DNA of 64,000 nt, from assembly GCF_001519065.1 (NCBI RefSeq), contig NZ_KQ954258.1:1-64000 (forward strand), given 5' to 3'. The translations under genes were made by a program, and so were the position numbers. The notes beneath the pieces were generated by a model. It was not told where the DNA came from, made no database searches, and worked only from the letters and a program-made list of their open reading frames with translations. The DNA comes from Novosphingobium sp. FSW06-99 (lineage in GTDB: Bacteria > Pseudomonadota > Alphaproteobacteria > Sphingomonadales > Sphingomonadaceae). Each line of letters begins with the position of its first letter. The first letter of the stretch is position 1. Shown here piece by piece: positions 17,997-28,437 of this stretch.

Positions 17997-18485
17997 GTGA
18001 CGTTGAGCGCCAGCCCCAAGACTATCGGCCACTATGCAGCCACCGCCACGCGCGCCTTTGCCATCGCAGCAGTGGTCGTTTCGCTGGGCGCCTGCGTGCA
18101 TCACCGCCCCCAGAAGAAAAAGCTGGCCGAAGAAGCCCAGATGGCGCCCAGCAAAGTGACCCAGATCGGCGTCAATTCCTATCTGTGGCGCGCAACACTC
18201 GATACATTGTCATTCATGCCGCTGTTGCAGACCGACAGCAACGGCGGTGTGATCGTCACCGACTGGTATGCCAACCCCAAGAACCCCGGCGAACGCGTCA
18301 AGGTGACGGTGTCGATCCTCGATCAGGATCTGCGCGCCGATGCGGTGCGCGTTGCCGCCAGCCGCCAGGTTCTGCAGGGCAGCGTGTGGATCGACGCCCC
18401 GGTCGAAGCGGCCACCGTGCAGAGACTGGAAGACGTGATCCTGACCCGCGCGCGCGACCTGCGCCGCAAGACCATTCGCGGATAA
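17997..18485 (+). CDS. DUF3576 family outer-membrane-type lipoprotein
   Basis: About 162 residues. The signal ends in a lipobox VVVSLGACVHH, predicting a lipid-anchored envelope protein. The body (APSKVTQIGVNSYLWRATLD, then FMPLLQTDSNGGVIVTDWY) matches DUF3576, an alphaproteobacterial family of unknown function usually next to leuS. The GTG at 17997 is chosen because AGGA sits 6 bases upstream; a TTG at 17991 is an alternative. It is followed by a hairpin and then leuS in the same direction. Confidence 0.82.
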   Translation: MTLSASPKTIGHYAATATRAFAIAAVVVSLGACVHHRPQKKKLAEEAQMAPSKVTQIGVNSYLWRATLDTLSFMPLLQTDSNGGVIVTDWYANPKNPGERVKVTVSILDQDLRADAVRVAASRQVLQGSVWIDAPVEAATVQRLEDVILTRARDLRRKTIRG

Positions 18486-18509
18486 GGATTTTCGCGGCAC
18501 AGCGCATTT

Positions 18510-18535
18510 CGAAGGCGGCATCGGCGCCGCCTTCG
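18510..18535 (+). terminator. hairpin between DUF3576 gene and leuS
   Basis: 10-base-pair stem CGAAGGCGGC/GCCGCCTTCG (18510-18519, 18526-18535) with a 6-base loop, 24 bases after the lipoprotein stop. No T-run follows, so it may attenuate rather than terminate. Confidence 0.45.
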
Positions 18536-18601
18536 ACGCTCGCCTTCTACGCCCGCCTTCTACGGTTGCGTCATGACATGCCTCTCGCGTAGAGGGCTGT
18601 C

Positions 18602-21124
18602 ATGACCGCAGACCGTTTCGATCCCGCCAGCGCCGATATCCGCTGGCAACAGGCGTGGGACAACGCCCAGACATTCCGCGCCGATGATAGTTCGGCCAAA
18701 CCGCGCAGCTATGTGCTGGAAATGTTTCCCTATCCTTCGGGGCGCATCCACATCGGCCATGTGCGCAATTACACCATGGGCGACGTACTGGCCCGCTACA
18801 AGCGGATGATCGGGCACGAAGTGCTGCACCCGATGGGGTGGGATGCGTTCGGCATGCCGGCGGAAAACGCCGCGATGGAAAAGGGTGTCCACCCCGGCGG
18901 ATGGACCCGCGACAATATTGCCAACATGAAGGCGCAGTTGAAACGGCTGGGCTTTGCGCTCGACTGGAGCCGTGAACTCGCCACGTGCGATCCCGACTAT
19001 TATGGCCAGGAACAGGCGCTGTTTCTCGATCTCTATGCGGCGGGCCTGGTCTATCGCCGCGAATCGGCGGTCAACTGGGACCCGGTCGACCAGACCGTGC
19101 TGGCCAACGAACAAGTGATCGACGGGCGCGGCTGGCGTTCGGGGGCGCTGGTCGAAAAGCGCAAGCTGAACCAGTGGTTCCTCAAGATCACGCAGTTTGC
19201 CGATGATTTGCTGGCCGGGCTCGATACGCTCGACAAATGGCCCGAAAAAGTGCGCCTGATGCAGGAAAACTGGATCGGCAAAAGCCAGGGCCTGCAATTC
19301 GGGTTCGATCTGTCGAACGGCGACCGGCTCGATGTCTATACCACACGCCCCGACACGATCTTTGGCGCCAGCTTTGTCGCGGTGGCGGCCGAACATCCGG
19401 TGGCGCAGGGCATTGCCGCCGGCAACCCGGCCGCGCAGGATTTCATTGCGCTGTGCCGTCAGGGCGGGACCACCGCCGCCGAACTGGAAACTGCCGAAAA
19501 GCTGGGTTTTGACACCGGGCTGAGCGCGCGCCACCCGTTCACCGGCGCGGCACTGCCGGTCTATATCGCCAATTTCGTGCTGATGGATTACGGAACCGGC
19601 GCGATCATGGCGGTGCCCGGCCACGACCAGCGCGATTTCGATTTTGCGCGCAAGTACGGCCTGCCGATCACGCGCGTGGTCGCCCCCGATGCCGATCGCG
19701 CCGATGCGCCGTTCGGCGACGAGGCCGAGGCGGGCGACGGGGTGATCGTCCATTCGGGCTTCCTCGATGGCCTGACCGTGGCCGCGGCCAAGGCGGCGGT
19801 GATCGGCCGTGCCGAGGGCGAAGGCTGGGGCCAGGGCAAGACGGTGTGGCGCCTGCGCGACTGGGGCGTGTCGCGCCAGCGTTATTGGGGCACGCCGATC
19901 CCGTTCGTGCATTGCGAAGTGTGCGGCGTGGTACCGGTGCCCAAAAAGCACTTGCCGGTCGTGCTGCCCGACGATGTCGATTTTTCGGTGCCGGGCAACC
20001 CGCTCGAACGCCATCCGACGTGGAAACATGTCGCTTGCCCGCAATGCGGCCATGCCGCGCGGCGCGAAACCGACACGCTCGACACGTTTGTCGACAGTTC
20101 GTGGTATTTCCTGCGTTTTGCCAGCCAGCCGGCCGATCGCCCGTTCGATCCGGCGATGATCGCGCAATGGCTGCCGGTCGAACAGTATATCGGCGGGATC
20201 GAACACGCGATCCTGCATCTGCTCTATGCCCGGTTCTGGACCCGCGCACTGGCGCATATCGGCCTGATCGAGCTGACCGAGCCGTTTGCCAGCCTGTTTA
20301 CCCAGGGCATGGTGACGCACGAGACTTATGAACGCCGCAATCCCGACAACGGGCAACCGGTCTATTTCAGCCCGGCCGAAGTCGAACGCGGCGGCGATGG
20401 CGCGCGCTTGCGCGCCGATGGTGCCCCGGTGCAGATCGGTCGGGTCATCAAGATGTCGAAATCGAAAAAGAATGTGGTCGATCCCGACGAGATCGTCGCG
20501 CGTCACGGCGCCGATGCGATCCGCTGGTTTATGCTGTCGGACAGTCCGCCCGAACGCGACCTGCCGTGGTCCGAAGCAGGGATCGAGGGCTGCGCGCGGT
20601 TTGTCCAGCGGCTGTGGCGCCTGTTCGCCCAATATGATGCGGGCGCCAGCGGCGAAGATCGCGCCCTGGCGCGCAAGACGCACCAGACGGTCCATGCCGT
20701 GGCCGGGGATATCGAGGCGCTCAGCTTCAACAAAGCGGTCGCGCGGATCTACGAACTGACCGGCGCCACCGAAAAGGCCGCCCCGTCCGCCGATCGCAGC
20801 CAGGCCATCCGCACCATCCTGCTGCTGGTCGCGCCGATGATGCCGCATCTGGCCGAAGAGGCCTGGACCAGCATTGGCGAACACCTGATTGCCGATGCCG
20901 CCTGGCCGACGGTCGATCCGGCGCTGCTGATCGATGATGAAGTGACTATTGCCGTGCAGGTCAAGGGCAAGCTGCGCGACACGCTGGTAGTGGCCAAGGG
21001 CACCCCGCGCGAAGACCTTGAACGCCTGGCCCTGGCGTCGGACAAAGTGCAGCGTGCGCTGGAAGGCGCGGATGTCAAAAAGGTGATCGTGGTGCCCGAC
21101 CGGCTGGTGAATCTTGTTGCGTAA
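18602..21124 (+). CDS. leuS: leucyl-tRNA synthetase
   Basis: Class I aminoacyl-tRNA synthetase of 840 residues that charges tRNA-Leu with leucine. The HIGH motif appears as [11 protein letters not shown] (about residues 46-56) and KMSKS as [15 protein letters not shown] (about 615-629). The editing domain occupies the middle, and a paired CxxC/CxxC zinc-like segment is present ([16 protein letters not shown]). Length matches bacterial LeuS. The last 11 bases overlap the TTG start of lptE, an order conserved in alphaproteobacteria. Confidence 0.98.
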   Translation: MTADRFDPASADIRWQQAWDNAQTFRADDSSAKPRSYVLEMFPYPSGRIHIGHVRNYTMGDVLARYKRMIGHEVLHPMGWDAFGMPAENAAMEKGVHPGGWTRDNIANMKAQLKRLGFALDWSRELATCDPDYYGQEQALFLDLYAAGLVYRRESAVNWDPVDQTVLANEQVIDGRGWRSGALVEKRKLNQWFLKITQFADDLLAGLDTLDKWPEKVRLMQENWIGKSQGLQFGFDLSNGDRLDVYTTRPDTIFGASFVAVAAEHPVAQGIAAGNPAAQDFIALCRQGGTTAAELETAEKLGFDTGLSARHPFTGAALPVYIANFVLMDYGTGAIMAVPGHDQRDFDFARKYGLPITRVVAPDADRADAPFGDEAEAGDGVIVHSGFLDGLTVAAAKAAVIGRAEGEGWGQGKTVWRLRDWGVSRQRYWGTPIPFVHCEVCGVVPVPKKHLPVVLPDDVDFSVPGNPLERHPTWKHVACPQCGHAARRETDTLDTFVDSSWYFLRFASQPADRPFDPAMIAQWLPVEQYIGGIEHAILHLLYARFWTRALAHIGLIELTEPFASLFTQGMVTHETYERRNPDNGQPVYFSPAEVERGGDGARLRADGAPVQIGRVIKMSKSKKNVVDPDEIVARHGADAIRWFMLSDSPPERDLPWSEAGIEGCARFVQRLWRLFAQYDAGASGEDRALARKTHQTVHAVAGDIEALSFNKAVARIYELTGATEKAAPSADRSQAIRTILLLVAPMMPHLAEEAWTSIGEHLIADAAWPTVDPALLIDDEVTIAVQVKGKLRDTLVVAKGTPREDLERLALASDKVQRALEGADVKKVIVVPDRLVNLVA

Positions 21125-21638
21125 GGCACGCGCGTGGAGCGCCGTGGTCGCGCTCGCTGCCATGCCGCTGGCAGGGTGCGGGCTGCAGCCGCTCTATGCC
21201 GGTGGTGGATCGGGCGTGGTCGCGCGCGATATCGGTGCGGTGGCGGTATCGCCGATTGGCGGCAAGGCCGGCTATCTGGTGCGCAACGCGGTGATCGACC
21301 GGCTCGGCGCAGCCGGCCAGAGCACGGCGCGCTGGCGGCTGGACGTGCGGCTGGATGAAAAGCTGACCGGGATGATCGTTCAGCCCGACAATTCGGTCAG
21401 CCGCGAACGCAGCGTCATGCGCGCGCGCTATCAGCTTGTCGATCTGTCGTCGGGGGCGATCCTGCTCGACACCACCGCCGATGCCGATGCCGGGATCGAC
21501 GTGGTATCGAGCGAATATGCGGTGATCGCCGCCGAGCAGACTGCGCAGGAAAATCTGGCGAAAGATGTCGCCAACCAGATCGTCATCCGCGTCGCCACGC
21601 GCTTGCGACAGTTGGAAGCGGCTGGCCATCGCCCGTGA
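21114..21638 (+). CDS. lptE: LPS-assembly lipoprotein LptE
   Basis: 174-residue lipoprotein. The basic start [10 protein letters not shown] is followed by a lipobox [13 protein letters not shown], and the GLQPLY segment after the Cys is characteristic of LptE. LptE plugs the LptD barrel that inserts lipopolysaccharide into the outer leaflet. The only start that keeps the positively charged signal N-terminus is a TTG at 21114 (or 21117), inside the leuS 3' end. The stop overlaps the GTG of holA by four bases (GTGA). Confidence 0.9.
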   Translation: MLRKARAWSAVVALAAMPLAGCGLQPLYAGGGSGVVARDIGAVAVSPIGGKAGYLVRNAVIDRLGAAGQSTARWRLDVRLDEKLTGMIVQPDNSVSRERSVMRARYQLVDLSSGAILLDTTADADAGIDVVSSEYAVIAAEQTAQENLAKDVANQIVIRVATRLRQLEAAGHRP

Positions 21639-22657
21639 AGGCAACCGCCAAGACTTTGCCCGGAATGCTCGAACGGGCATTGCCCCAGGTCCGGGTGTTC
21701 TATTTTTGCGGCGCCGACGAAGCGGGCGCGGGCGATGCCGCCGCGCTGGTGCTGCGGCGGCTGGGCCCGGCTGAACGGGTCGATTTCACGGGCGCGGAGT
21801 TGAAGCGCGATGCGGTCAGACTGGCCGACGAAGCCCGCTCGACATCGCTGTTCGGTGACCGCCGCGTGCTGTTCGTCACCATGTCGGGGGACGAAGCGCA
21901 CGATGCCATCGCCACGCTGATCGGCGATGCTGTGCCCGGATGGCCGGTGGTGGTGCTGGCCACCGGCGCAACCGACAAATCGCGCGTGGCCAAGCTGCTG
22001 GCCGACCGCGACGATGGGCTGGTCACGGTGTTCTATCCGCCCGACCAGCGCGCGGTGACCGACATGGTGCGCACCCTGGCGGATGCGGCGGGGCTGCGGC
22101 TGGGCGGGGCGATGGCCGAAACGATCGCGCAGGCGGCGGGGCTCGACACGCGGATCGTGCGCAGCGAGATCGACAAGCTGGCGCTCTATCTCGATGCCAG
22201 CCCCGAAAGCCCGCGCAGTGCCAGCGCGGCCGATCTGGCGGCGATCGGCACCGAGACGACCGACGACAACATGAGCACGCTGGTCAATGCCGCGCTGGGC
22301 GGCATGGTCGACCGGCTGGGGCACGAATTGCCCCGGCTGACCTCGGGCGACATCAACGCGGTGGGTCTGCTGCTGGCGTTCGAACGGCGCGCGGTACAAC
22401 TGGCCGGGCTGGCCGCCAGGGCCGGACCAGGCGGCAATCTCAATGGCTTTCTCGATTCCGAGATCCAGGCCCGGCGCGTGTTCTTCCGCGACAAGCCCGA
22501 TCTCATGTTGCAATTGCACAAATGGCGTGGCGCGCGGATCGAACGACTGGTCAGCCGGCTGGCCGCGCTGCACCGTGCCTTGATGCACGACAACACCGGC
22601 GCCGCCTTGCGGATGAGCCAGGCGATTGTCGAAATTGCCCGCGTCGCGGCGCGCTGA
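21635..22657 (+). CDS. holA: DNA polymerase III delta subunit
   Basis: 340 residues. The delta subunit is the wrench of the clamp loader that opens the beta sliding clamp. Recognisable segments are VFYFCGADEAGAG at the N-terminus, the Rossmann-like RRVLFVTMSGDE, and a C-terminal helical collar region ending in ALRMSQAIVEIARVAAR. The start is GTG, overlapping the lptE stop as GTGA, which fits the conserved leuS-lptE-holA operon. Nothing is missing compared with the family. Confidence 0.93.
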   Translation: MKATAKTLPGMLERALPQVRVFYFCGADEAGAGDAAALVLRRLGPAERVDFTGAELKRDAVRLADEARSTSLFGDRRVLFVTMSGDEAHDAIATLIGDAVPGWPVVVLATGATDKSRVAKLLADRDDGLVTVFYPPDQRAVTDMVRTLADAAGLRLGGAMAETIAQAAGLDTRIVRSEIDKLALYLDASPESPRSASAADLAAIGTETTDDNMSTLVNAALGGMVDRLGHELPRLTSGDINAVGLLLAFERRAVQLAGLAARAGPGGNLNGFLDSEIQARRVFFRDKPDLMLQLHKWRGARIERLVSRLAALHRALMHDNTGAALRMSQAIVEIARVAAR

Positions 22658-23137
22658 AAGGCCCGCGTCAGCCCGCGCCAAACTGCCCACATGGGGGGCT
22701 TTCCGATCCGTCCTGAACGCTTTGGCCATCGCCCGGGTCAACGGGTAAGGCCAGGTTAAGCATGGCAAGTGCCGAATTTCGCCAATCCAGCGCGTTAAGT
22801 CACGCCGTAAACAAGTGCCATATTTCGGAACACTATCGAGTCGGGGCGGTGCGAGGGATGGACAAGCGCGCATGTTTGGCTGCTAGTCGGGAACGCGGGC
22901 GAGCGAATGCTGTCCAACAATGAAAAAGATAAGTGGCGGGCAGTATGATGGGGTTCAGGTCGTGCATGATGAATTGAGTAGCAGGCACGGTGAGCCGTGT
23001 GGCACTTGCGAACAAAGCGGTTGCTCCGAATCGGATTATTACGTAGTTGTTTTTTCGCGATGTTGCAGAAACGCGCGGCTCCAGGTGGGTGCTGCTGGCG
23101 TAATCGTCGCGTTTTATCGCATGGGTCAGGGGCAGAT
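22658..23137. other. long leader/intergenic region upstream of exopolysaccharide genes
   Basis: 480 bases, more AT-rich than the genes around it, with several short frames on both strands and none convincing. A long untranslated leader is common upstream of exopolysaccharide-initiating genes, so regulatory content is likely. I see no clear riboswitch fold, operator palindrome or terminator by eye. Confidence 0.45.
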
Positions 23138-24559
23138 ATGACCGCACACACGGATCCTATCGCAGTGCTTGCGCGCGACCGCGACCCGACTGCTCAGTTT
23201 CATCAGCAATTCGTGCTGCCGCTGGCGCCATCGCTCGAACGACGCCGGCTCGAGGTCTATCTCGCGCTGATCGTGTGCGATACCCTGGGTATCGTGATGG
23301 CATTTCTGGCGGTCGGCCTGGCGCTGACCTGGCACAATGCGATGACCACGATGGCCGATCTGCTGGCGCTGTTTATTCCGCTGTACTGGACGGTTGCGTT
23401 CAACATGCGGGTCTACACCGTCCGATCGCTGATTTCGACGCGCCACGCCCAGTTGCGCGTGACTTATGCGCTGGCGGTGACGGTCACCGCGCTGATCTTC
23501 ATGTTCTACATGGCGCATAGCCCGGTGCAGGTCGGGCGTCTGGCGCTCGAACTCGACGTGATGGCATCGGTGGTGGTGCTGGCCAGCGTACGCTCGGCCA
23601 TGCGCGGCTTTATCATCCGCCGGTGCGGGCTGACGGCGGAAAACGTGCTGATCATCGATGACGGCGGCGGGACGGTCCAGATCCCGGGCGCCTGGACGAT
23701 CCAGACGCGCGATCACAATCTGAAGCCCGATTACTGCGACCCGCACATGCTGGATCGACTGGGCCTGTTCATGACCAATATGGACCGCGTGCTGGTGACC
23801 TGCCCGGCCGATCGGCGCAGGGCCTGGGCGATGGTGTTCAAGGGTTCGAACATTTCGGGCGAAATCGTTGATCCCGATGTGTTGACGCTGGGCGTGGTGG
23901 GTGCCCGCCGTGCCAGCGCGTTTGGCACACTGGTGGTGTCGGTCGGGCCGCTCAGCCTGCAGGCCCGTGCCATCAAGCGTGCGATGGATCTGGCGGTGGC
24001 CGTATCGGCGGTCGTATTCCTGTTCCCGCTGTTGATGACCGTGGCACTGCTGATCCGGCTTGAAGACGGCGGCCAGGTGTTCTTTCGCCAGCAACGCCAG
24101 GGCCGCAACAACCGGCTGTTCTGGATCTACAAATTCCGTTCGATGCGCCCGCTGCAGCTCGATGCCACCGGCGCGCGTTCGGCCACACGCGACGACGACC
24201 GCACGACCACGATCGGACGCTTCATCCGGCGCACCAGCATCGATGAACTGCCCCAGTTGCTCAACGTGTTGCGCGGAGACATGAGCATCGTCGGCCCGCG
24301 TCCGCACGCGATCGGTTCGCTGGCCGGGACCAAGCGCTTCTGGGAAGTCGATCCGCGCTATCTGCTGCGCCATTCGCTCAAGCCGGGACTGACCGGACTG
24401 GCGCAAATGCGCGGCCTGCGCGGGGCAACCGATACCGAGGCGGACTTGCGCCAGCGCCTGCAGGCGGATCTGGAATACCTCGACGGGTGGACGATCATGC
24501 GCGATTTCCGGATCATTCTCGGCACCATCCGGGTCGTGGTGCATCACAAGGCTTTCTGA
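23138..24559 (+). CDS. exopolysaccharide-initiating sugar-phosphate transferase (polyprenyl-P glycosylphosphotransferase)
   Basis: 473-residue membrane enzyme that loads the first sugar phosphate onto undecaprenyl phosphate for exopolysaccharide assembly. Four N-terminal membrane helices span about 40-145. A central Rossmann-like segment follows, then the catalytic bacterial sugar-transferase domain. That domain starts with the membrane helix at about 285-310 and continues with FFRQQRQGRNNRLFWIYKFR, IDELPQLLNVLRGDMSIVGP and KPGLTGLAQMRG. The ATG at 23138 follows CAGGGG. It is translationally close to the epimerase gene downstream. Confidence 0.93.
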   Translation: MTAHTDPIAVLARDRDPTAQFHQQFVLPLAPSLERRRLEVYLALIVCDTLGIVMAFLAVGLALTWHNAMTTMADLLALFIPLYWTVAFNMRVYTVRSLISTRHAQLRVTYALAVTVTALIFMFYMAHSPVQVGRLALELDVMASVVVLASVRSAMRGFIIRRCGLTAENVLIIDDGGGTVQIPGAWTIQTRDHNLKPDYCDPHMLDRLGLFMTNMDRVLVTCPADRRRAWAMVFKGSNISGEIVDPDVLTLGVVGARRASAFGTLVVSVGPLSLQARAIKRAMDLAVAVSAVVFLFPLLMTVALLIRLEDGGQVFFRQQRQGRNNRLFWIYKFRSMRPLQLDATGARSATRDDDRTTTIGRFIRRTSIDELPQLLNVLRGDMSIVGPRPHAIGSLAGTKRFWEVDPRYLLRHSLKPGLTGLAQMRGLRGATDTEADLRQRLQADLEYLDGWTIMRDFRIILGTIRVVVHHKAF

Positions 24560-24597
24560 TAACGGGCCAGACCGACGGTAACGCGAAAGACCACATC

Positions 24598-25611
24598 TTG
24601 CCCAAAGTGCTTATTACCGGATCGGCCGGGTTCATCGGCTTTCATCTTGCCCGCCTGTTGCTCGATGAAGGGTTCGACGTCGTCGGCTTTGACGCGATGA
24701 CCGATTACTACGACGTCAACCTGAAGCGGCGGCGGCACGCGATGCTGCTGCAATCGCAACGGTTTCAAGCGGTTGAAGCGCGCCTGGAAGACAACGCCGC
24801 GCTGACCGAACTGTTTGCGCGCGAACGGCCCGATGTGGTGGTGCACCTCGCCGCGCAGGCCGGTGTGCGCTACAGCCTGGAAAATCCGCGATCCTATCTG
24901 GAAAGCAATCTGATCGGCACGTTCAACGTGCTGGAATGTGCGCGCGAATTTGCCGTCGGGCACTTGCTGATGGCATCGACATCATCGGTCTATGGCGCCA
25001 ACACCGAAATGCCCTATGCCGAAAAGCATCAGACCGACCACCCGCTGACATTCTATGCCGCGACGAAAAAATCGACCGAAGTCATGGCGCACAGCTATGC
25101 CCACTTGTGGTCGTTGCCCACCACCATGTTCCGGTTCTTCACGGTCTATGGCCCCTGGGGTCGGCCCGACATGGCTCTGTTCAAATTCGTCAAGGGCATC
25201 CTCGAACAGACCCCGATCGACGTCTACAACCATGGCGAAATGTTTCGCGACTTCACGTATGTGACCGATCTCGTCCGCGGAATCAGACTGTTGATCGATG
25301 CCGTGCCGCAACGCGTGGACGATCCGGCAACCATCCCGGCGTGGGACACGCTCAGCCCGGTGGCGCCGTTCCGGGTGGTCAACATCGGCAATTCCGACAA
25401 AGTCAAACTGACCGACTTCATCGATTCGATCGAACAGGCCTGCGGTCGCAAGGCAATCCGTCGCTATCTCGACATGCAAAAGGGCGATGTGCCCGCGACC
25501 TGGGCCGATGCCACGCAGTTGCAGGAATTGACAGGCTATGCCCCTTCAACACATTTTGACGAGGGCGTGCGTGCGTTTGTCGCCTGGTACCGCGACTATT
25601 TCGGGACCTGA
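24598..25611 (+). CDS. NAD-dependent epimerase, UDP-glucuronate 4-epimerase-like
   Basis: About 337-residue extended short-chain dehydrogenase. The NAD motif TGSAGFIGFHLA is at the start, DYYDVNLKRRR at about 34, and AAQAGVRYSLENP and the catalytic YAATKKS in the middle. FFTVYGPWGRPDMALFKF follows, a combination typical of UDP-glucuronate 4-epimerases, which make UDP-galacturonate. A TTG at 24598 gives the canonical MPKVLITG opening; no ATG fits. It lies 38 bases behind the sugar-phosphate transferase and probably supplies uronic acid for the same polymer. Confidence 0.88.
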   Translation: MPKVLITGSAGFIGFHLARLLLDEGFDVVGFDAMTDYYDVNLKRRRHAMLLQSQRFQAVEARLEDNAALTELFARERPDVVVHLAAQAGVRYSLENPRSYLESNLIGTFNVLECAREFAVGHLLMASTSSVYGANTEMPYAEKHQTDHPLTFYAATKKSTEVMAHSYAHLWSLPTTMFRFFTVYGPWGRPDMALFKFVKGILEQTPIDVYNHGEMFRDFTYVTDLVRGIRLLIDAVPQRVDDPATIPAWDTLSPVAPFRVVNIGNSDKVKLTDFIDSIEQACGRKAIRRYLDMQKGDVPATWADATQLQELTGYAPSTHFDEGVRAFVAWYRDYFGT

Positions 25612-26030
25612 CCGGCGGCCCTGGCCGCACGGGTGTTCGGGATTGCCGAACGCGGCGTGGCCGACGATCGCTGGCGGTAACCACCGAATCGGTTGCCACC
25701 CGGCCTGGCGCCATCCGCCGCCACCGCCCGACACGGGGTCGATCGAGCCCCATGCGAGGCCAGGCCCGGGCCACCCTTGTCCCGCCCACGGCTCTGCCAG
25801 TGCCCAACGTGCCGTAACGCAGCGGTTGCAAAGACATCGCGCACATGCCGCCAGGACCATGCAAAATATTGTTTTCATGCATTTTTTGAAATAAATGAGG
25901 GCATCATCCGGCGTGATGGGCGCACCTCCACCCTAATACGATGCGCCTGGGCTGCGGACCAATTCGCACTTGCGAAGTGAGTACAACTATGTAATATTGC
26001 TTAAATCGGATACTAAGCGAGTACGGAAAA
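25612..26030. other. intergenic region, no gene seen
   Basis: 419 bases. The first 250 are GC-rich with no supported frame; the last 170 become AT-rich ahead of the small secreted-protein gene, as expected of a promoter region. No recognisable RNA gene or repeat. Confidence 0.5.
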
Positions 26031-26249
26031 ATGCAGCTTCGGAAAATCGTTACGGGCATGTTGATTGCCTCGAGTTTGACCCTGAGCGCACCCGTGCTCG
26101 CCGCCCCCGCGCCGGATGCCGGGATGCTTGAAGGTGACGGTGGCGGTTTCGCCGGTGCAGCAGGCTTCGGCACGCTCGCATGGATCGTGGGCCTCGGTGC
26201 GCTGGCGCTGAGCATTGCCGCGATCGTCGATGCCTCGAAATCGCCGTGA
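26031..26249 (+). CDS. small exported protein with C-terminal hydrophobic segment
   Basis: 72 residues. A signal peptide (MQLRKIVTGMLIASSLTLSA, cleavage near PVLAA) is followed by a Gly/Ala-rich stretch, then one hydrophobic helix (about 48-66) and a short charged tail. Function unknown. It has its own AT-rich upstream region and its own strong terminator, so it is a monocistronic gene expressed separately from the exopolysaccharide genes before it. It may be a small membrane-attached accessory protein. Confidence 0.65.
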   Translation: MQLRKIVTGMLIASSLTLSAPVLAAPAPDAGMLEGDGGGFAGAAGFGTLAWIVGLGALALSIAAIVDASKSP

Positions 26250-26315
26250 ACGCCTGACCAATTGACGGGGACCGGGCAATGCCGCGGTCCTGATCGAGCT
26301 CAGGATTTCGATAGA

Positions 26316-26347
26316 CCCGCCGCGCAGCAATGCCCGGCGGGTTTTTC
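26316..26347 (+). terminator. intrinsic terminator after small exported protein
   Basis: Stem ACCCGCCG/CGGCGGGT (26316-26323 and 26336-26343), a 12-base loop and a run of five T (26343-26347). It lies 66 bases after the stop codon of the 72-residue protein gene. A second small stem, TCCTGA/TCAGGA, lies just before it (26290-26305). Confidence 0.85.
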
Positions 26348-26403
26348 GTGTGTCGGGTGCGTGTCCGGTATGAACAGCGCTTTGCGCGACCTGGTATCAG
26401 GCA

Positions 26404-27969
26404 TCATATCGCACCGGCGATCCCCGCATCGCGCGGCAGCCACACGGTAAACCGTGCACCCTCGCCTTCGCGACTGGACAGCGTGATCCTCCCCCCGTGC
26501 AGGTCGACCACCGCCTTTACCAGAAACAGGCCGATGCCAGTGCCAACCGTGCCACCGACATTGCCGCCGCGAAAATAGCGATCGAACACCTGGTCCAGCT
26601 CCGCCGCGGGGATGCCGATGCCATGGTCGGACACCACCACGGTCACGTCATCGTCACTGTGGTGCACCTCGACCGAAACCAGCACGCGCTCACGTGAATA
26701 TTTGATCGCATTGCCGACCAGGTTGCTGAACAAATGGTGCAACAGCTTGCGATCGCCGGTCATCCGCAACGGAGCATGGTCAAACTGTTCGTGCACGAAC
26801 GCAGTGGGCACCAGCTCGCGGTGCAGCGCACAGACAGCGCGCAGCACCGCGACCAGATCGAGCGGTGCGGGATCATAGACATTGTGCGGCCCGGCATCGG
26901 CCAGCCGGGCGTGATCGATCAGGTGGTCGATCGTGCTGGTGATCTGGCGCACCCCCAGCCGGATCGCGCGTGCGCGCTCACGCACGTCGTCGGGGCTCTG
27001 TTCGCTAGCCTTGCTCAGCAGACGCTGCGCCTGACCATCGATCTTGGCCAGCGGGGTGCGAAATTCATGGCTCGCCATCGACAGGAAATTGCGCTGCATC
27101 TGCGTCAGCCGCTGTTCCTTGGCCAATTCGTCGGTCAGCATCGAGGCATGATCAGCCAGCGCCCGCTGGCTGAGCGCCAGGTCGATGGCGTTGAGCCGAA
27201 ACACATCGACCGCGCGCGCCATCGCGCCGATTTCGTCGCGCCGGTCACGCCCGTTGATTTCGACGTCCATATCCTTGTCGGCCAGCCCGCGCATGACTTG
27301 CGCCAGGTCTATCAGCGGTTCGGCAATCGATCGACGGATCATCACCAGCGCGGCGATGACCATCAATCCGGCAAAGATCATCGCCGCCAGATTCAGCGCG
27401 CGTGTCTGATAGAACACCGTGTCGGCGCGCCGCGCGGTAATCGCGGCGCTTTCGACATTGAGGTCGGTCAACTGGCCCAGCGTATCGCTGGCCGTGTCGT
27501 AGGCCCGGTGTGACGGTCCCAGGTAAAATGCCTTTGCTTCTGCCAGATGGCCGGCGTTGACTGCCGTCAGCACGCGATTGACCCCGGCGCGATAGGCGGC
27601 CCAGTGGCGCCAGAACAGCGCCACCGCCGCCGTTTCGCGCGGATCGTGGACGATCGCACCGTAGTTGCGATAGGCACGATCAATCTGCGCATCGAGCATG
27701 ATCATTTCGCGCCCGATCGCCCGCGTGTCGCCCTGGCGGTCGGCCAGCAACAGGGCACCTTCGTCAGAGCGGAAATCGCTGGTGTAGTTGTTGAGATCGC
27801 CAAGATATTCGGTGCTGCGAAAGAACACGTCGCGCAAATCGTCGGAATACGTGCGATAATCCGACAGGCGCCAGATGCCGAACGAGCCGACCACGATCAC
27901 CGCGGCAATCACCACCAGGAACACGCTGTAGAAACGCGTACGGACCGACACATGTGCCTGGTCGGTCAT
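26404..27969 (-). CDS. membrane sensor histidine kinase (orphan)
   Basis: About 521 residues. Order: membrane helix (about 12-34), a 150-residue helical periplasmic sensor of the four-helix-bundle type, a second helix (about 190-213), HAMP, and HisKA with SMASHEFRTPLAKI (phospho-acceptor His near 301). The ATPase domain has the N box HLFSNLVGNAIKYS, G1 SDHGIGI and G2 GTGIGLFLV. The ATG at 27969 is preferred, with longer starts possible up to 28023. No response-regulator gene is adjacent. The position downstream of a metal-type RND pump suggests envelope or metal sensing, which is inference only. Confidence 0.9.
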   Translation of the reverse strand: MTDQAHVSVRTRFYSVFLVVIAAVIVVGSFGIWRLSDYRTYSDDLRDVFFRSTEYLGDLNNYTSDFRSDEGALLLADRQGDTRAIGREMIMLDAQIDRAYRNYGAIVHDPRETAAVALFWRHWAAYRAGVNRVLTAVNAGHLAEAKAFYLGPSHRAYDTASDTLGQLTDLNVESAAITARRADTVFYQTRALNLAAMIFAGLMVIAALVMIRRSIAEPLIDLAQVMRGLADKDMDVEINGRDRRDEIGAMARAVDVFRLNAIDLALSQRALADHASMLTDELAKEQRLTQMQRNFLSMASHEFRTPLAKIDGQAQRLLSKASEQSPDDVRERARAIRLGVRQITSTIDHLIDHARLADAGPHNVYDPAPLDLVAVLRAVCALHRELVPTAFVHEQFDHAPLRMTGDRKLLHHLFSNLVGNAIKYSRERVLVSVEVHHSDDDVTVVVSDHGIGIPAAELDQVFDRYFRGGNVGGTVGTGIGLFLVKAVVDLHGGRITLSSREGEGARFTVWLPRDAGIAGAI

Positions 27970-28083
27970 GCCTGGGTTCCGGATCGTACCGTGCTGTGCC
28001 ATACCGGCAAAACGGTAGAGCATGGCGCCCCAAACCGTGAACCGGTTTTTCGCATCACAGGCGGCGCGCGGCGCGGCCTGGTG

Positions 28084-28434
28084 TCAATGGCGGCGGTAAA
28101 ACGTCCCACCCTCGATGACTCCGCTGCGGGCGGTGGCACCACCGGCCGCGTTGCGCGTGACTGGCTGGATGAAATCGGTACCCGCGATCCCGTTGCTGCG
28201 CGCCACTGTCGCGCTGGTCCGGTTGGCCCCGGTGCGACTGATCATCGGCTGCGCCGCCCGGACCGGGACCACGCCGACGATGCCCGCGCTGTGTGCGGGG
28301 CTGTGCACCGCCTGGATCACCGTCTGATGCGGGTCCTGATGCCCACTGACTGCGCGATGCGCGGGCCTGGCGAGGGCTGTCCCCCCGAACACCACCGGAC
28401 CAAGCACCGCGATCAGGATCAGGCGCGCGTTCAT
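28084..28434 (-). CDS. small exported protein at the end of the RND operon
   Basis: 116 residues with a signal peptide (MNARLILIAVLGPVVFGGTA, cleavage near ALARP). The mature part is low-complexity, rich in Ala, Val, His and Arg, and has no cysteine. The start lies 3 bases after the RND pump stop, so it is cotranscribed with the pump. The seven or so His residues, including a terminal RRH, could bind metal, but no known motif is present. Confidence 0.65.
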   Translation of the reverse strand: MNARLILIAVLGPVVFGGTALARPAHRAVSGHQDPHQTVIQAVHSPAHSAGIVGVVPVRAAQPMISRTGANRTSATVARSNGIAGTDFIQPVTRNAAGGATARSGVIEGGTFYRRH

Positions 28435-28437
28435 CGA

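Noticed and set aside
22920..23141. 73-codon Cys-containing frame in the leader of the sugar-phosphate transferase
   Set aside because: No ribosome site, no family resemblance, and it overlaps the true start; more likely leader sequence.
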